From contig CANMUN010000001.1 of NCBI GenBank assembly GCA_947500875.1, positions 48,538-112,537 of the forward strand: a stretch of DNA of 64,000 nucleotides. Direction: 5' to 3'. Below are positions 1 to 8,199 of this stretch, in pieces; positions within the stretch are counted from its first letter, which is position 1; every line of letters starts with the position of its first letter. The position numbers and the translations under genes are program-made. The notes beneath the pieces were generated by a model. It was not told the origin of the DNA. It searched no databases and saw only the letters and a list, made by a program, of their open reading frames with translations. The DNA comes from Flavobacteriales bacterium (lineage in GTDB: Bacteria; Bacteroidota; Bacteroidia; Flavobacteriales_D; Crocinitomicaceae).

Positions 1-889
1 CCAAAGCGGTGTAATTCGCCTCTACATGGTAAGCCAAACCGTACTTTTCACGAATGACGAGATTTAATCGAGCATTCATCGCTGGGCCTCCTAGGTAATT
101 GATTAGGAGGTTCATCATCAAGCGGTCATCGTCGCGAAAAGAAGGGGCATAAGCCCCGAGAATGGCATGAGATTGATGGTTCGATTCCTTTTTACGCAGG
201 CGAAACACTTGGGCCTTTTCGGGAACTTCGAACTGTAAATTTTGGGCATTTAATGGTAATTTTGGTAAACATTCATGGATCAGGGTCACCAACCGTTGTT
301 GGGATTCCTTTCCCACGTAGGAAATCACCAAATTATCCGCGGTGAAGTTGGACTGAATGAACTGCAACAAATCGTCTTGCTGCAAGCCTTTGACAGACTT
401 CTTGGTTCCTAAAATTGGATTACCAAGCGTACTTCCCGGAAACATTAAGGCGTCGAATTCATCCATTAAACGGTCGACAGGACTGTCTTTGTAGGAATTA
501 ATTTCATCGATGATCACCTCTTTTTCTTTTTCAATTTCTTCTAGCGGAAAGGTAGAATTCATGACCAAATCCGACATTAATTCAAAGGTTCGCTTGGTGT
601 ATTTGTGCAAGAAGGTGGCATGCACGCAGATTTCTTCCTTGGCGGTAAAAGCATTCAACTCCCCACCTACTTCATCGAGGCGGGATAAAATCCACATTGG
701 ACCGTGTAGCTTCGTTCCTTTGAAAATACAGTGTTCGAGGTAATGCGCTAAACCCATTTTCTCCATGGGTTCGCTCCTGCTTCCCCCTTTGAAATAAAAA
801 GCCAAGTGGCCCACGGGACTGTTCGACTTCAAGTAGGCCAATCGGATCCCTGAGGGTAATACGGTAATTTCCGTAGGTTGTTCCTTCAT
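1..889 (-). CDS. M16 family zinc metallopeptidase (insulinase/processing-peptidase-like), truncated by the window edge
   Basis: Reverse-strand reading from ATG at 889 gives MKEQPTEITVLPSGIRLAYLKSNSPVGHLAFYFKGGSRSEPMEKMGLAHYLEHCIFKGT...; HxxEH motif (HYLEH) and downstream E typical of M16; open to position 1. Confidence 0.85.
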   Translation of the reverse strand, partial: MKEQPTEITVLPSGIRLAYLKSNSPVGHLAFYFKGGSRSEPMEKMGLAHYLEHCIFKGTKLHGPMWILSRLDEVGGELNAFTAKEEICVHATFLHKYTKRTFELMSDLVMNSTFPLEEIEKEKEVIIDEINSYKDSPVDRLMDEFDALMFPGSTLGNPILGTKKSVKGLQQDDLLQFIQSNFTADNLVISYVGKESQQRLVTLIHECLPKLPLNAQNLQFEVPEKAQVFRLRKKESNHQSHAILGAYAPSFRDDDRLMMNLLINYLGGPAMNARLNLVIREKYGLAYHVEANYTAL

Positions 890-893
890 ATCA

Positions 894-1535
894 TTACGGA
901 TTCAATCGAAATTTATCCCACGCATTGGAACTCCCTTCAAACACCAAACGTTCGTGCAAGCGCGAAGGTTTTCCTTGCCAAAATTCGAACTTACTTGGAA
1001 CCAAAGCCATGCCTCCCCAATGCGCTGGACGGGGAACTTCGTTCGGGTACTTTTCCGAAAACTCCTGAAACCTTGCCGTCATATCCTCCATGGAATTTAA
1101 CTGTTCTGATTGAAACGAGGCCCAAGCGCCGAGTTGACTTTCCCTCGGTCGTGAGGCAAAATAAGCATCGCTGATGGCCGCATCGATTTTTACGACGGTT
1201 CCTTGAATGCGAATTTGCCGTTCCAAACCCGGCCAAAAAAACAACAAACTTGCCTTAGGATTCACGCTCAAATCCCGTCCTTTTTCCGAAAGGTAATTGG
1301 TGTAGAAAACGAAGGATTCTTCAAAAATTTCTTTCAAATAAACTACTCTTGAGCTGGGAATTCCATCCGAATTCACGGTAGCAATAACCATCGCGTTGGC
1401 TTCAAGCTCTCCCTGATGCACGGCTTCGTTGAACCATGCATGGAAACCATCCCATGGATTATCAAAGGTTAACGCATTCGTGTTTCTTGTAAAATCGCTG
1501 TGATCGTTTCGTAAGTCTTCAATAGGATTACTCAT
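894..1535 (-). CDS. pdxH: pyridoxamine 5'-phosphate oxidase
   Basis: Translation MSNPIEDLRNDHSDFTRN...NAMVIATVNSDGIPSSRVVYLKE...FYTNYLSEKGRDL...W.RLHERLVF...RLNP; start placed at the internal ATG at 1535 rather than the longer ORF start. Confidence 0.93.
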   Translation of the reverse strand: MSNPIEDLRNDHSDFTRNTNALTFDNPWDGFHAWFNEAVHQGELEANAMVIATVNSDGIPSSRVVYLKEIFEESFVFYTNYLSEKGRDLSVNPKASLLFFWPGLERQIRIQGTVVKIDAAISDAYFASRPRESQLGAWASFQSEQLNSMEDMTARFQEFSEKYPNEVPRPAHWGGMALVPSKFEFWQGKPSRLHERLVFEGSSNAWDKFRLNP

Positions 1536-2133
1536 GCTCTTCATCAAATTGATCTTCCAAGGAGCTATCGTTGGATGGTTCTTCTGGAACCTCCTCTTCC
1601 TCCACATCGGATCCTGAGGCACTGAATACCACACCGCGTTGACTGCTCACACGTTCATCAACGTCTTGCACCTTTTTCGCCGGTGATTGAACGTCCTCGT
1701 CGCGATAGGGGAAAATTTCAACGATGGGAGAAGAAACGATGGAAAGCACTTGGTAATCAATCATCAATCCTGCAAGGCTTTCTTCCATTCGACCGTAGGC
1801 TTCCTTAACATCCGGGGCCGAAACCAGGAAATTTTGAGCGACTTTTTTCTTTTTATCGCCGTCCTCCTCCTCAATTCCATACGTGATTTTACATTTAAAC
1901 CACGTAGCAGAATCCTCGTACTGAAAAATATCGGACAAATCCGTTCGAGCGATTCCTACCACCATGAATTCGCCACGAATGTAAGATCCAAGTTCTTCAT
2001 AAATCCGAGCTTCAGCATCGGTAAAGGTCATTGCGGCCAATAAATAAGGTTCGGTAACCCTTTTGAGGGTGCCATTTTCCAACTGCTTCGTGTATTTCAC
2101 TCTAACGGTAAACCAACTGTTCATGGTACTCAA
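1528..2133 (-). CDS. DUF4494 domain-containing protein
   Basis: NSWFTVRVKYTKQLENGTLKRVTEPYLLAAMTFTDAEARIYEEL... matches the Bacteroidota DUF4494 pattern; acidic C-terminal tail; alternative start at 2124 (MNSWF). Confidence 0.8.
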   Translation of the reverse strand: MSTMNSWFTVRVKYTKQLENGTLKRVTEPYLLAAMTFTDAEARIYEELGSYIRGEFMVVGIARTDLSDIFQYEDSATWFKCKITYGIEEEDGDKKKKVAQNFLVSAPDVKEAYGRMEESLAGLMIDYQVLSIVSSPIVEIFPYRDEDVQSPAKKVQDVDERVSSQRGVVFSASGSDVEEEEVPEEPSNDSSLEDQFDEEHE

Positions 2134-2211
2134 TATTTTATCCTACAAAAATACAGCATGTTTTGTGGAAATTAGCCCCTTGTTAATAAGTAATTATGGT
2201 ACGAAAAAGAA

Positions 2212-2685
2212 TTATTTCCCGAAGCCAAAGGGCAGTAAATCCTTCACCCGATGCACGATCATGGTTCGTTGATCTTGATTCACTAAGATTACCCGAATCG
2301 GGGGTTCTTGTCGGTTTTCGGACTCCAGCATTACTTGCCGGCATCCGCCGCAGGGTGAAAGCAATTGCTCGTCAGGCATGAGTTCACCTCGCGCTACGAC
2401 GCACAAGGTATCGATGGTTACCCCCGGGAAATTCGCTCCGACATAATTCAAGGCGACCCGTTCAGCACACAAGCCTGACGGAAAAGCCAAGTTCTCTTGA
2501 TTCGAACCGCAAATAACTTGACCAGTTTCCAAAAGTACAGAGGCACCAACCTTGAAATTGCTGTAAGGAGCATAGGCTTTTTCCATGGCGCTAAGCGCTT
2601 GATGAACCAAGGTTTGATCTGATTCCGAAAGTTGATTCCAATCGGCGAATAATTCGTATGAAAAATTAAAATGGTGTTGTGACAT
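2212..2685 (-). CDS. cdd: cytidine deaminase
   Basis: APYSNFKVGASVLLETGQVICGSNQENLAFPSGLCAERVAL...SPCGGCRQVM: zinc-binding CAE and PCxxC motifs. Confidence 0.92.
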   Translation of the reverse strand: MSQHHFNFSYELFADWNQLSESDQTLVHQALSAMEKAYAPYSNFKVGASVLLETGQVICGSNQENLAFPSGLCAERVALNYVGANFPGVTIDTLCVVARGELMPDEQLLSPCGGCRQVMLESENRQEPPIRVILVNQDQRTMIVHRVKDLLPFGFGK

Positions 2686-2720
2686 GCAACTCCTTACGCA
2701 TCGATACCATCAAGGTTACG

Positions 2721-3287
2721 CTAATTGAGGCGATGGGTCACTAATTTCTCTACTTTTTGCATCAAATGATGGGGTTTGTAGGTACGCCAATCGAGGTCGT
2801 CGAGTTCTCCCCCCATGGCAATATAGGCATCCACATGAATGCGTTGCATTTCTTTTGCCACGTGAGGATGCACATTAACTGCTGCAATCCAACCATGTTC
2901 AATATCCTCGAACCATTCCTCGTAGTAGCAATCGTCGGAAAAATGAAAATTCAGCACGTTTTCCAAAATGAGTACGAAGTGCCTTATCCCCTCCTCCACT
3001 AACGGGTTAATGACGTTCGACTTGAGGGTCATGATATCGTTTTCTATGGCATCGTTCCATTCGCCAATGAGTTCCAGAATACAGCTCCCTGCGTCGTAAT
3101 CCACGAACAAGATTTTGAGGTACAAGGTGGTGGAACCAAATTCGTCCCATTGCGGGTGGATAAGGAAATTATAAATACGGTGCTCAAATTCAAACTCGCT
3201 ATACTCCCGCCGATAGAAAGGGGATTTGGGGTCTTCCGAGGCAATGTACTCACCCCTCCAACGGAAAAACGGTTCGATGTAATGCAT
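2721..3287 (-). CDS. conserved hypothetical protein
   Basis: Long ORF; start assigned to MHYIEPFFRWRGEY at 3287 because the longer ORF start runs into the terminator hairpin at about 3320-3342. Confidence 0.6.
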   Translation of the reverse strand: MHYIEPFFRWRGEYIASEDPKSPFYRREYSEFEFEHRIYNFLIHPQWDEFGSTTLYLKILFVDYDAGSCILELIGEWNDAIENDIMTLKSNVINPLVEEGIRHFVLILENVLNFHFSDDCYYEEWFEDIEHGWIAAVNVHPHVAKEMQRIHVDAYIAMGGELDDLDWRTYKPHHLMQKVEKLVTHRLN

Positions 3288-3315
3288 GACGATGCAAAAG
3301 TCGAATAAAAATGTC

Positions 3316-3342
3316 AAAAAAAAAGCACCCGAAGGTGCCTTT
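3316..3342 (-). terminator. intrinsic terminator for the 3360-3731 gene
   Basis: Minus strand GGCACC-TTCG-GGTGC followed by a T9 tract. Confidence 0.8.
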
Positions 3343-3359
3343 CTGAAAGCTAAACCCTC

Positions 3360-3731
3360 TTAATAATAATCTTTCAAATCTACCGTGGTACCCTCTAGAT
3401 CGTCGTAAATTTTAACGATTACCCGTTTCGTATCTCCATCGTAGACCAAATCACCAACATTCCCAGAGAAACCGGAGGTTGTGTAAGGACTAACCGTGGA
3501 ACAACAAGAGCCGTAACCAACGCTTGATCCTACACCTATCTTAACGGATATGCCCTTGGAGCCAGCACCCTTAATTTTAAAGGAAATTCGCGCCTTAGAA
3601 GTTGCGAAAGATTCCATCTTAGCCGCCGATGATGGTTGCGCTAAAGCACTTTTCGGTTCTGAACAGCACGACGAAAGAACCATGAACCCGCCCATTACAA
3701 GGCTCAGTCCAAAAGAATTGAATGTTAACAT
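3360..3731 (-). CDS. hypothetical secreted/lipoprotein-like protein
   Basis: N-terminal hydrophobic segment ending VLSSCCSEP (lipobox-like); followed directly by a terminator. Confidence 0.6.
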   Translation of the reverse strand: MLTFNSFGLSLVMGGFMVLSSCCSEPKSALAQPSSAAKMESFATSKARISFKIKGAGSKGISVKIGVGSSVGYGSCCSTVSPYTTSGFSGNVGDLVYDGDTKRVIVKIYDDLEGTTVDLKDYY

Positions 3732-3784
3732 ACGGTTGAATTTATATTTTTATAAAACTAATAAAAAAATCTTTCGAATCCCAA

Positions 3785-3792
3785 TACCTTTG
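3785..3792 (+). promoter_or_regulatory. Bacteroidota -7 box TAccTTTG, 4 nt before the trmB ATG
   Basis: Sequence taccTTTGcgctATG. Confidence 0.6.
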
Positions 3793-3796
3793 CGCT

Positions 3797-4465
3797 ATGG
3801 CAAAAGATAAATTGGCGCGCTTTGCCGCCATCAAGACCTTTCCAAACGTACTAGAACACCACTACCAGGCATCCTTTCCCATGAAGGGTCATTGGCACCG
3901 TGATTTTTTCAAGAACGATCATCCCTTGGTGTTGGAATTGGGATGCGGTAAGGGCGAATATTCCGTGGGCATGGCCCGATTGTTTCCGGAGAAAAACTTC
4001 CTTGGCTTGGACATCAAAGGCAACCGCATGTTCATAGGTGCGCGACAAGCGCTCAAAGAAAACCTCAACAACGTGGGTTTTTTGAGAACCCGCATCGATT
4101 TTGTAGAGTCCTTGTTCGGTCCCAACGAAGTGGATGAAATCTGGCTTACCTTTTCCGATCCACAACCCCAAAAACCCAAAAAAAGGTTGAGTTCGTCGCT
4201 TTTCATCAACCGCTACAGGACGTTTTTGAAACCCGGAGGAACGATTCACATGAAAACCGACAACGATCTGCTGTTTGAATTTACCATGGAAGAAATCGAA
4301 TTGAACGGTTATACCATCATCGATTACCGTCCGGACCTATACGCTACGCTTATTGGCGCGGAGGACTCCGTTGAAAACACCATCTTTCGGATCAAAACGC
4401 ATTACGAAACCTTGTTCCACGCAAAAGGTCACGTGATCAAGTACGTGAGTTTTAAGGTGCACTGA
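3797..4465 (+). CDS. trmB: tRNA (guanine-N7-)-methyltransferase
   Basis: LVLELGCGKGEYSVGMARLFPEKNFLGLDIKGNRMFIGARQA...LTFSDPQPQKPKKRLSSSLFINRYRTFLKPGGTIHMKTDN. Confidence 0.93.
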   Translation: MAKDKLARFAAIKTFPNVLEHHYQASFPMKGHWHRDFFKNDHPLVLELGCGKGEYSVGMARLFPEKNFLGLDIKGNRMFIGARQALKENLNNVGFLRTRIDFVESLFGPNEVDEIWLTFSDPQPQKPKKRLSSSLFINRYRTFLKPGGTIHMKTDNDLLFEFTMEEIELNGYTIIDYRPDLYATLIGAEDSVENTIFRIKTHYETLFHAKGHVIKYVSFKVH

Positions 4466-4469
4466 GTCT

Positions 4470-5285
4470 ATGCAGCGAATTACCAACGGAATATATCAAG
4501 GTGCTGATGGTCGCGAGAGCTTGTATGACCTTTTCCTACCCGAAAATTGGCAAGGGGATTTGATCTTATTTGTCCATGGGTTCATGGGCTTTAAAGATTG
4601 GGGCGCTTGGAACTTAGTAGCAGCCTATTTTGAACAACAAGGATTTTCGTTTGCGAAACTCAACCTCAGCCATAACGGTGGAACCGTGGAAAACCCGTTG
4701 GATTTTCTGGACCTGGAAGCCTTTTCGAACAACACCTACTCCAAAGAAGTGGAAGACCTAAGCTTATTTCGAAAGCACCTTGCTGCGAAAATTCACGCAA
4801 AGAGGATTTACCTCATCGGTCATTCACGGGGTGGCGCAGCGGTGATCTTGAACGCAAGGGACGAGCACGTTGACAAAATCGTACTTTGGGCCTCTATTTG
4901 CGATATTGGACGGCGTTTTCCCGAAGGTCCAGCGCTAGAAGATTGGAAAAACAAGGGGTACCGCACCGTGCTGAACGGACGAACGCGGCAGGAACTCCCG
5001 CAGAAATTTAGTTTGTATGAGGACTATTTTAACAATGCATCCCAGCTCAACCTCGAAGCTGCGATAAAATCGATGAGGACCCCGACACTGGTTATCCATG
5101 GAGACCAGGACCGTTCAGTGAAACTAGCGGAGGGGGAAGCCTTAGCGGCCTGGAGCCAAACGAAGCTTGCGGTAATTCGCGGAGCGGATCACGTATTTGG
5201 GGCAAGTCACCCGTGGACCAAGGATGAACTACCGCAAGACCTGCTGGAGGTTTGTGAAAAAACCTTGGAATTCTTGAAACCATAA
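4470..5285 (+). CDS. alpha/beta hydrolase
   Basis: LILFVHGFMGFKDWGAWNLVA...YLIGHSRGGAAVILNA...PTLVIHGDQDRSV...GADHVFGASHPW: GxSxG nucleophile elbow plus Asp/His motifs. Confidence 0.85.
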   Translation: MQRITNGIYQGADGRESLYDLFLPENWQGDLILFVHGFMGFKDWGAWNLVAAYFEQQGFSFAKLNLSHNGGTVENPLDFLDLEAFSNNTYSKEVEDLSLFRKHLAAKIHAKRIYLIGHSRGGAAVILNARDEHVDKIVLWASICDIGRRFPEGPALEDWKNKGYRTVLNGRTRQELPQKFSLYEDYFNNASQLNLEAAIKSMRTPTLVIHGDQDRSVKLAEGEALAAWSQTKLAVIRGADHVFGASHPWTKDELPQDLLEVCEKTLEFLKP

Positions 5286-5292
5286 ATTGACT

Positions 5293-5322
5293 TTTGAATT
5301 CAATAAAATCTACCTACCTTTG
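5293..5322 (+). promoter_or_regulatory. Bacteroidota-type promoter (TTTG at -33, TAccTTTG at -7) for the SRP RNA
   Basis: TTTG at 5293-5296, 18-nt spacer, TACCTTTG at 5315-5322, RNA 5' end predicted about 6 nt later. Confidence 0.75.
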
Positions 5323-5327
5323 CATTC

Positions 5328-5426
5328 GGGGTAAGTCTTTTACGACCAGCTCCCTCTGAATCCTCCAGGACGGGAACGTAGCAAAGGTATGAGGTTGTAG
5401 CGGTGCGATAAAAGTAGCTTACCCTC
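5328..5426 (+). ncRNA. ffs: signal recognition particle RNA, small bacterial type
   Basis: GGGTAAG...TCCCTCTGAATCCTCCAGGACGGGAACGTAGCAAAGG...CTTACCC: complementary ends, SRP helix-8 core with the GGAACGTAGCA-type loop, followed by a T8 tract. Confidence 0.85.
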
Positions 5427-5434
5427 TTTTTTTT
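5427..5434 (+). terminator. U-tract terminator end of the SRP RNA
   Basis: CTTACCC closing stem followed by TTTTTTTT. Confidence 0.55.
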
Positions 5435-5512
5435 GACATAAGGACGATAGGACATTAGGATGTTAGGATGTTAGGACAATAAGACATAAAGACATTAGGA
5501 TGTTAAGCATTT
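5435..5512. repeat. degenerate direct repeats of the type gacatTAGGATGTTAGGA
   Basis: cataaggacgataggacattaggatgttaggatgttaggacaataagacataaagacattaggatgttaag. Confidence 0.7.
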
Positions 5513-5545
5513 CATCTTCTCCCCTTTCGCTTGCGCCGAAGCTTC

Positions 5546-5597
5546 AGCGAAGGCACACAGCGAAGGCACACAGCAAAGGCACACAGCGAAGGCACTG
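5546..5597. repeat. 13-bp tandem repeat, four copies
   Basis: agcgaaggcacac x2, agcaaaggcacac, agcgaaggcactg, in phase. Confidence 0.85.
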
Positions 5598-5689
5598 AGG
5601 GGAGATTGAGAAGGGTGACATCGGTCGAGAATATAAAGAGACCATTTCTAGGAATAACTGTTCTCCTGTTAAATTATTTTCTCATATGC

Positions 5690-5726
5690 ACCCTTCGATA
5701 CCTCCTTCGGACTACTCAGGGTGCGG
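5690..5726. repeat. REP-like imperfect inverted repeat
   Basis: gcacccttcgatacctccttcggactactcagggtgc: GCACCCT/AGGGTGC arms. Confidence 0.6.
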
Positions 5727-5737
5727 TTAAGATTTCA

Positions 5738-5785
5738 AAGTCCTTTAATCCTTAAGTCCTTTAATCCTTAAGTCCTTTAATCATT
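5738..5785. repeat. 16-bp tandem repeat, three copies
   Basis: aagtcctttaatcctt, aagtcctttaatcctt, aagtcctttaatcatt. Confidence 0.85.
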
Positions 5786-5803
5786 TTTCACTACCTTTAA
5801 CCT

Positions 5804-6091
5804 ATGAAATGGTTTTCTATTTTCACGGTAGTGATATTAGTCGGTTGTGCTAAAAGCACCTCATGCCACAACGCCCTTCAAGGTCGCATTAAAAACCTAA
5901 CCGGACTTGACGGCTGTGGTTGGGTGATTGAAGCGGAAGGAAAAACGTTTGAACCCTTAAACCTTAACGACTTCGACACAACTTTGATAAAAAACAACCA
6001 GAAAATTTACTTCACGTATCAGCCCTCTCCTGCAGGGTCCATTTGCATGGTGGGTGAAACTATTCAGTTAACTTGCGTTGAGAAACGGTAA
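5804..6091 (+). CDS. hypothetical small lipoprotein
   Basis: MKWFSIFTVVILVGCAKST lipobox; 95 aa. Confidence 0.65.
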   Translation: MKWFSIFTVVILVGCAKSTSCHNALQGRIKNLTGLDGCGWVIEAEGKTFEPLNLNDFDTTLIKNNQKIYFTYQPSPAGSICMVGETIQLTCVEKR

Positions 6092-6097
6092 TTAATC

Positions 6098-6937
6098 TTG
6101 CTATCTATCATGAAATCTATTGCCTGTATACTCCTTTTATCCACCACCTTTGTTGCATGCCAACCTTCTAAAAGCAAGGACACAATCCAACGAAAAGACG
6201 CGGTAAACGAAGAACCCAGGGAACCCTTTTCTTACATTAACCCGAAAGGCTCTACCGTTCAAACGCGTTTCAACCTACCAGAGGGTTTTTCGCGAACCTT
6301 GTGCGACAGCAACTCCTTCGGACACTATTTGCGGGAATTGCCGTTAAAAGAACACGGTCAACCCGTGTTGCTTTATACCGGTGTTGAAAAGCCGAACAAT
6401 GGCAACTATCTCGCAGCAGTTGACTTACCCATTCCAAAAGGAAACCTACATCAATGTGCGGATGGAGTAATTCGTTTAAGGACCGATTATTTGTTCAGCC
6501 AAAAACGATTCAATGAAATTTCGTTTAAATTCGTGAGCGGCAAACATTACGGTTACTTGACGTATTTGAACGGAAAACTTCCTACGATGGAAAATAAATG
6601 GAATTACCTCATAAATGTGTACAACAGTGCGAATACCACCTCATTAAACGAACAACTCATTTCGAAAGCAATACGTGATCTAGAAATTGGAGATGTTTTT
6701 ATTTATCCTCATCGAAATGGAGGATATGGACATGCAATTATTGTTGTCGACAAGTGCATCAATGCTCAGGGCAGCATTAAATTCATGCTTGCCCAAAGCT
6801 ATACGCCCGCTCAAGAATTAGAGATTATGGATAACCCGAATAATTTAGGTTCTCCCTGGTACGACCTTAATTTTGGAGAAACTTTAATGACCTCCGGAAT
6901 GTATTTTCAAAAAGACGAATTAAAATCTTTTGAATGA
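6098..6937 (+). CDS. DUF4846 domain-containing lipoprotein
   Basis: NLPEGFSRTLCDSNSFGHYLRELPLKEHGQPVLLYTG...AVDLPI...QCADGVIRLRTDYL...GHAIIVVDKC; start likely at MKSIACILLLSTTFVAC (6110). Confidence 0.75.
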   Translation: MLSIMKSIACILLLSTTFVACQPSKSKDTIQRKDAVNEEPREPFSYINPKGSTVQTRFNLPEGFSRTLCDSNSFGHYLRELPLKEHGQPVLLYTGVEKPNNGNYLAAVDLPIPKGNLHQCADGVIRLRTDYLFSQKRFNEISFKFVSGKHYGYLTYLNGKLPTMENKWNYLINVYNSANTTSLNEQLISKAIRDLEIGDVFIYPHRNGGYGHAIIVVDKCINAQGSIKFMLAQSYTPAQELEIMDNPNNLGSPWYDLNFGETLMTSGMYFQKDELKSFE

Positions 6938-7158
6938 AATTTATTATCATTGTGTTAGCTTGTATCGCTTTATTTCCCCTCAGTGCATGTAAAAAAGGAC
7001 GTTGCACGGAACATGCAAAAATGGCCTGTGATCTGATCGATATCAACCCGAATCATTATGATCCCGTATGCGATTGTCAAGGTAACACGTATCAAAACGA
7101 GGCGGTCATTCAATGCATCGAAGGGAAAACAAAATACAAAAAAGGAAAGTGTAATTAA
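6934..7158 (+). CDS. small lipoprotein with Kazal-type protease-inhibitor-like cysteine pattern
   Basis: Lipobox LSAC; C...C...YDPVCDCQGNTYQNEAVIQCIEGKTKYKKGKC; overlaps the upstream gene by 4 nt (ATGA). Confidence 0.65.
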   Translation: MKFIIIVLACIALFPLSACKKGRCTEHAKMACDLIDINPNHYDPVCDCQGNTYQNEAVIQCIEGKTKYKKGKCN

Positions 7159-7181
7159 CCTATTCCTCGGGATAGTTTCCC

Positions 7182-7189
7182 TACCTTTG
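7182..7189 (+). promoter_or_regulatory. TAccTTTG -7 box, 5 nt before the start codon of the 7195 gene
   Basis: ctaccTTTGcagggATGAAA. Confidence 0.6.
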
Positions 7190-7194
7190 CAGGG

Positions 7195-8199
7195 ATGAAA
7201 ATTTCAGCTTCCATCTACAGCGATGCGCGCAACAACCTGTCGGCAACTATTGCTGATTTAGATGCCCATCAAGTAGACCTGCTGCACGTGGATTGCAACG
7301 ATGACCTGTCGGTTTTCGACGATATTATCGCTTTGCGCAAGATCACCAACATTCCGGTGGATTTGCACATCATTACCCCCACTCCTTCCAAGTTTTACGC
7401 CCGGTTATTGGAGGTGCCCGTTGAGTATATTACTTTTCAATTAGAACCCCTGCAAGAACCCCTAAATTGGCCACCAGCCTTTAAAGGATCTAAAGGAGTG
7501 GCTATTACCACCGACACTTCGATTGATGCTTTCGAAGCTCATGACAACTGCGATTTCATATTGATTATGGCGACCGTTCCGGGGCAGTCTGGCGGAACGT
7601 TTAACAAGGATAATTTTAAGAAAATACGTACCTTCCGCAAGCGGTATCCCAACAAATCCATCCACGTGGACGGTGGCGTTAACGGCGAGGTTTCCTTCAT
7701 CTTACGGAACATGGGCGTAAGCACGGCCGTTTCTGGATCATACCTTTTCAAAGGACCCAGCATTGGTCATGCTTTGATGAACCTCACAGCTCGCAGCCAC
7801 GATTCGGCGTTTTGCGTGGAGGATTTCATGATCCCGATCGAAGAGTGTCCCGTTGCATCAACCGACAACGCAAGCACCGAGAACATCTTGGAAATCATTG
7901 AAAACGGCAAACTCGGTTTTTGCCTTATAACGAATCGAGAAAACCAACTTGAAGGCATTGTTTCCAGTGCTGATATCCGTAAAGCCTTGCTGCGGCAACT
8001 GAAAACCAAAATCCCATTAACGCCTGAATCGCTAATCAACCAACATCCTTTGACGGTTCATGCTACGGACTCCGTGGTGGAACTCTTGAAATTGCTCAAA
8101 CGTGCCTCCTTCCCTGTTATGTACCTTCCAGTAGTTGATCGGAACCAACAGGCCATGGGAATCGTTAATTTTGTTAACCTCATTAAAGGAGAATTATGA
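7195..8199 (+). CDS. ribulose-phosphate 3-epimerase-like domain fused to C-terminal CBS-domain pair
   Basis: Rpe-like: LLHVDCND, VDLHIITP, MATVPGQSGGTF, IHVDGGV, SGSYLFKG; C-terminal halves VEDFMIPIEECPVAS...GFCLITNRENQLEGIVSSADIRKAL and LTVHATDSVVELLKLLKRASFPVMYLPVVDRNQQAMGIVNFVNL are CBS-like. Confidence 0.8.
   Translation: MKISASIYSDARNNLSATIADLDAHQVDLLHVDCNDDLSVFDDIIALRKITNIPVDLHIITPTPSKFYARLLEVPVEYITFQLEPLQEPLNWPPAFKGSKGVAITTDTSIDAFEAHDNCDFILIMATVPGQSGGTFNKDNFKKIRTFRKRYPNKSIHVDGGVNGEVSFILRNMGVSTAVSGSYLFKGPSIGHALMNLTARSHDSAFCVEDFMIPIEECPVASTDNASTENILEIIENGKLGFCLITNRENQLEGIVSSADIRKALLRQLKTKIPLTPESLINQHPLTVHATDSVVELLKLLKRASFPVMYLPVVDRNQQAMGIVNFVNLIKGEL

Noticed and set aside
3851-4249. 132-aa and 96-aa minus-strand ORFs antisense to trmB
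   Set aside because: Both antisense to a well-supported trmB; typical shadow ORFs.
5531-5755. 74-aa ORF in the SRP-downstream island
   Set aside because: Its N-terminal half is a translation of the 13-bp tandem repeat (SEGTQRRHTAKAHSEGTEG); no RBS/promoter and no protein-like composition.
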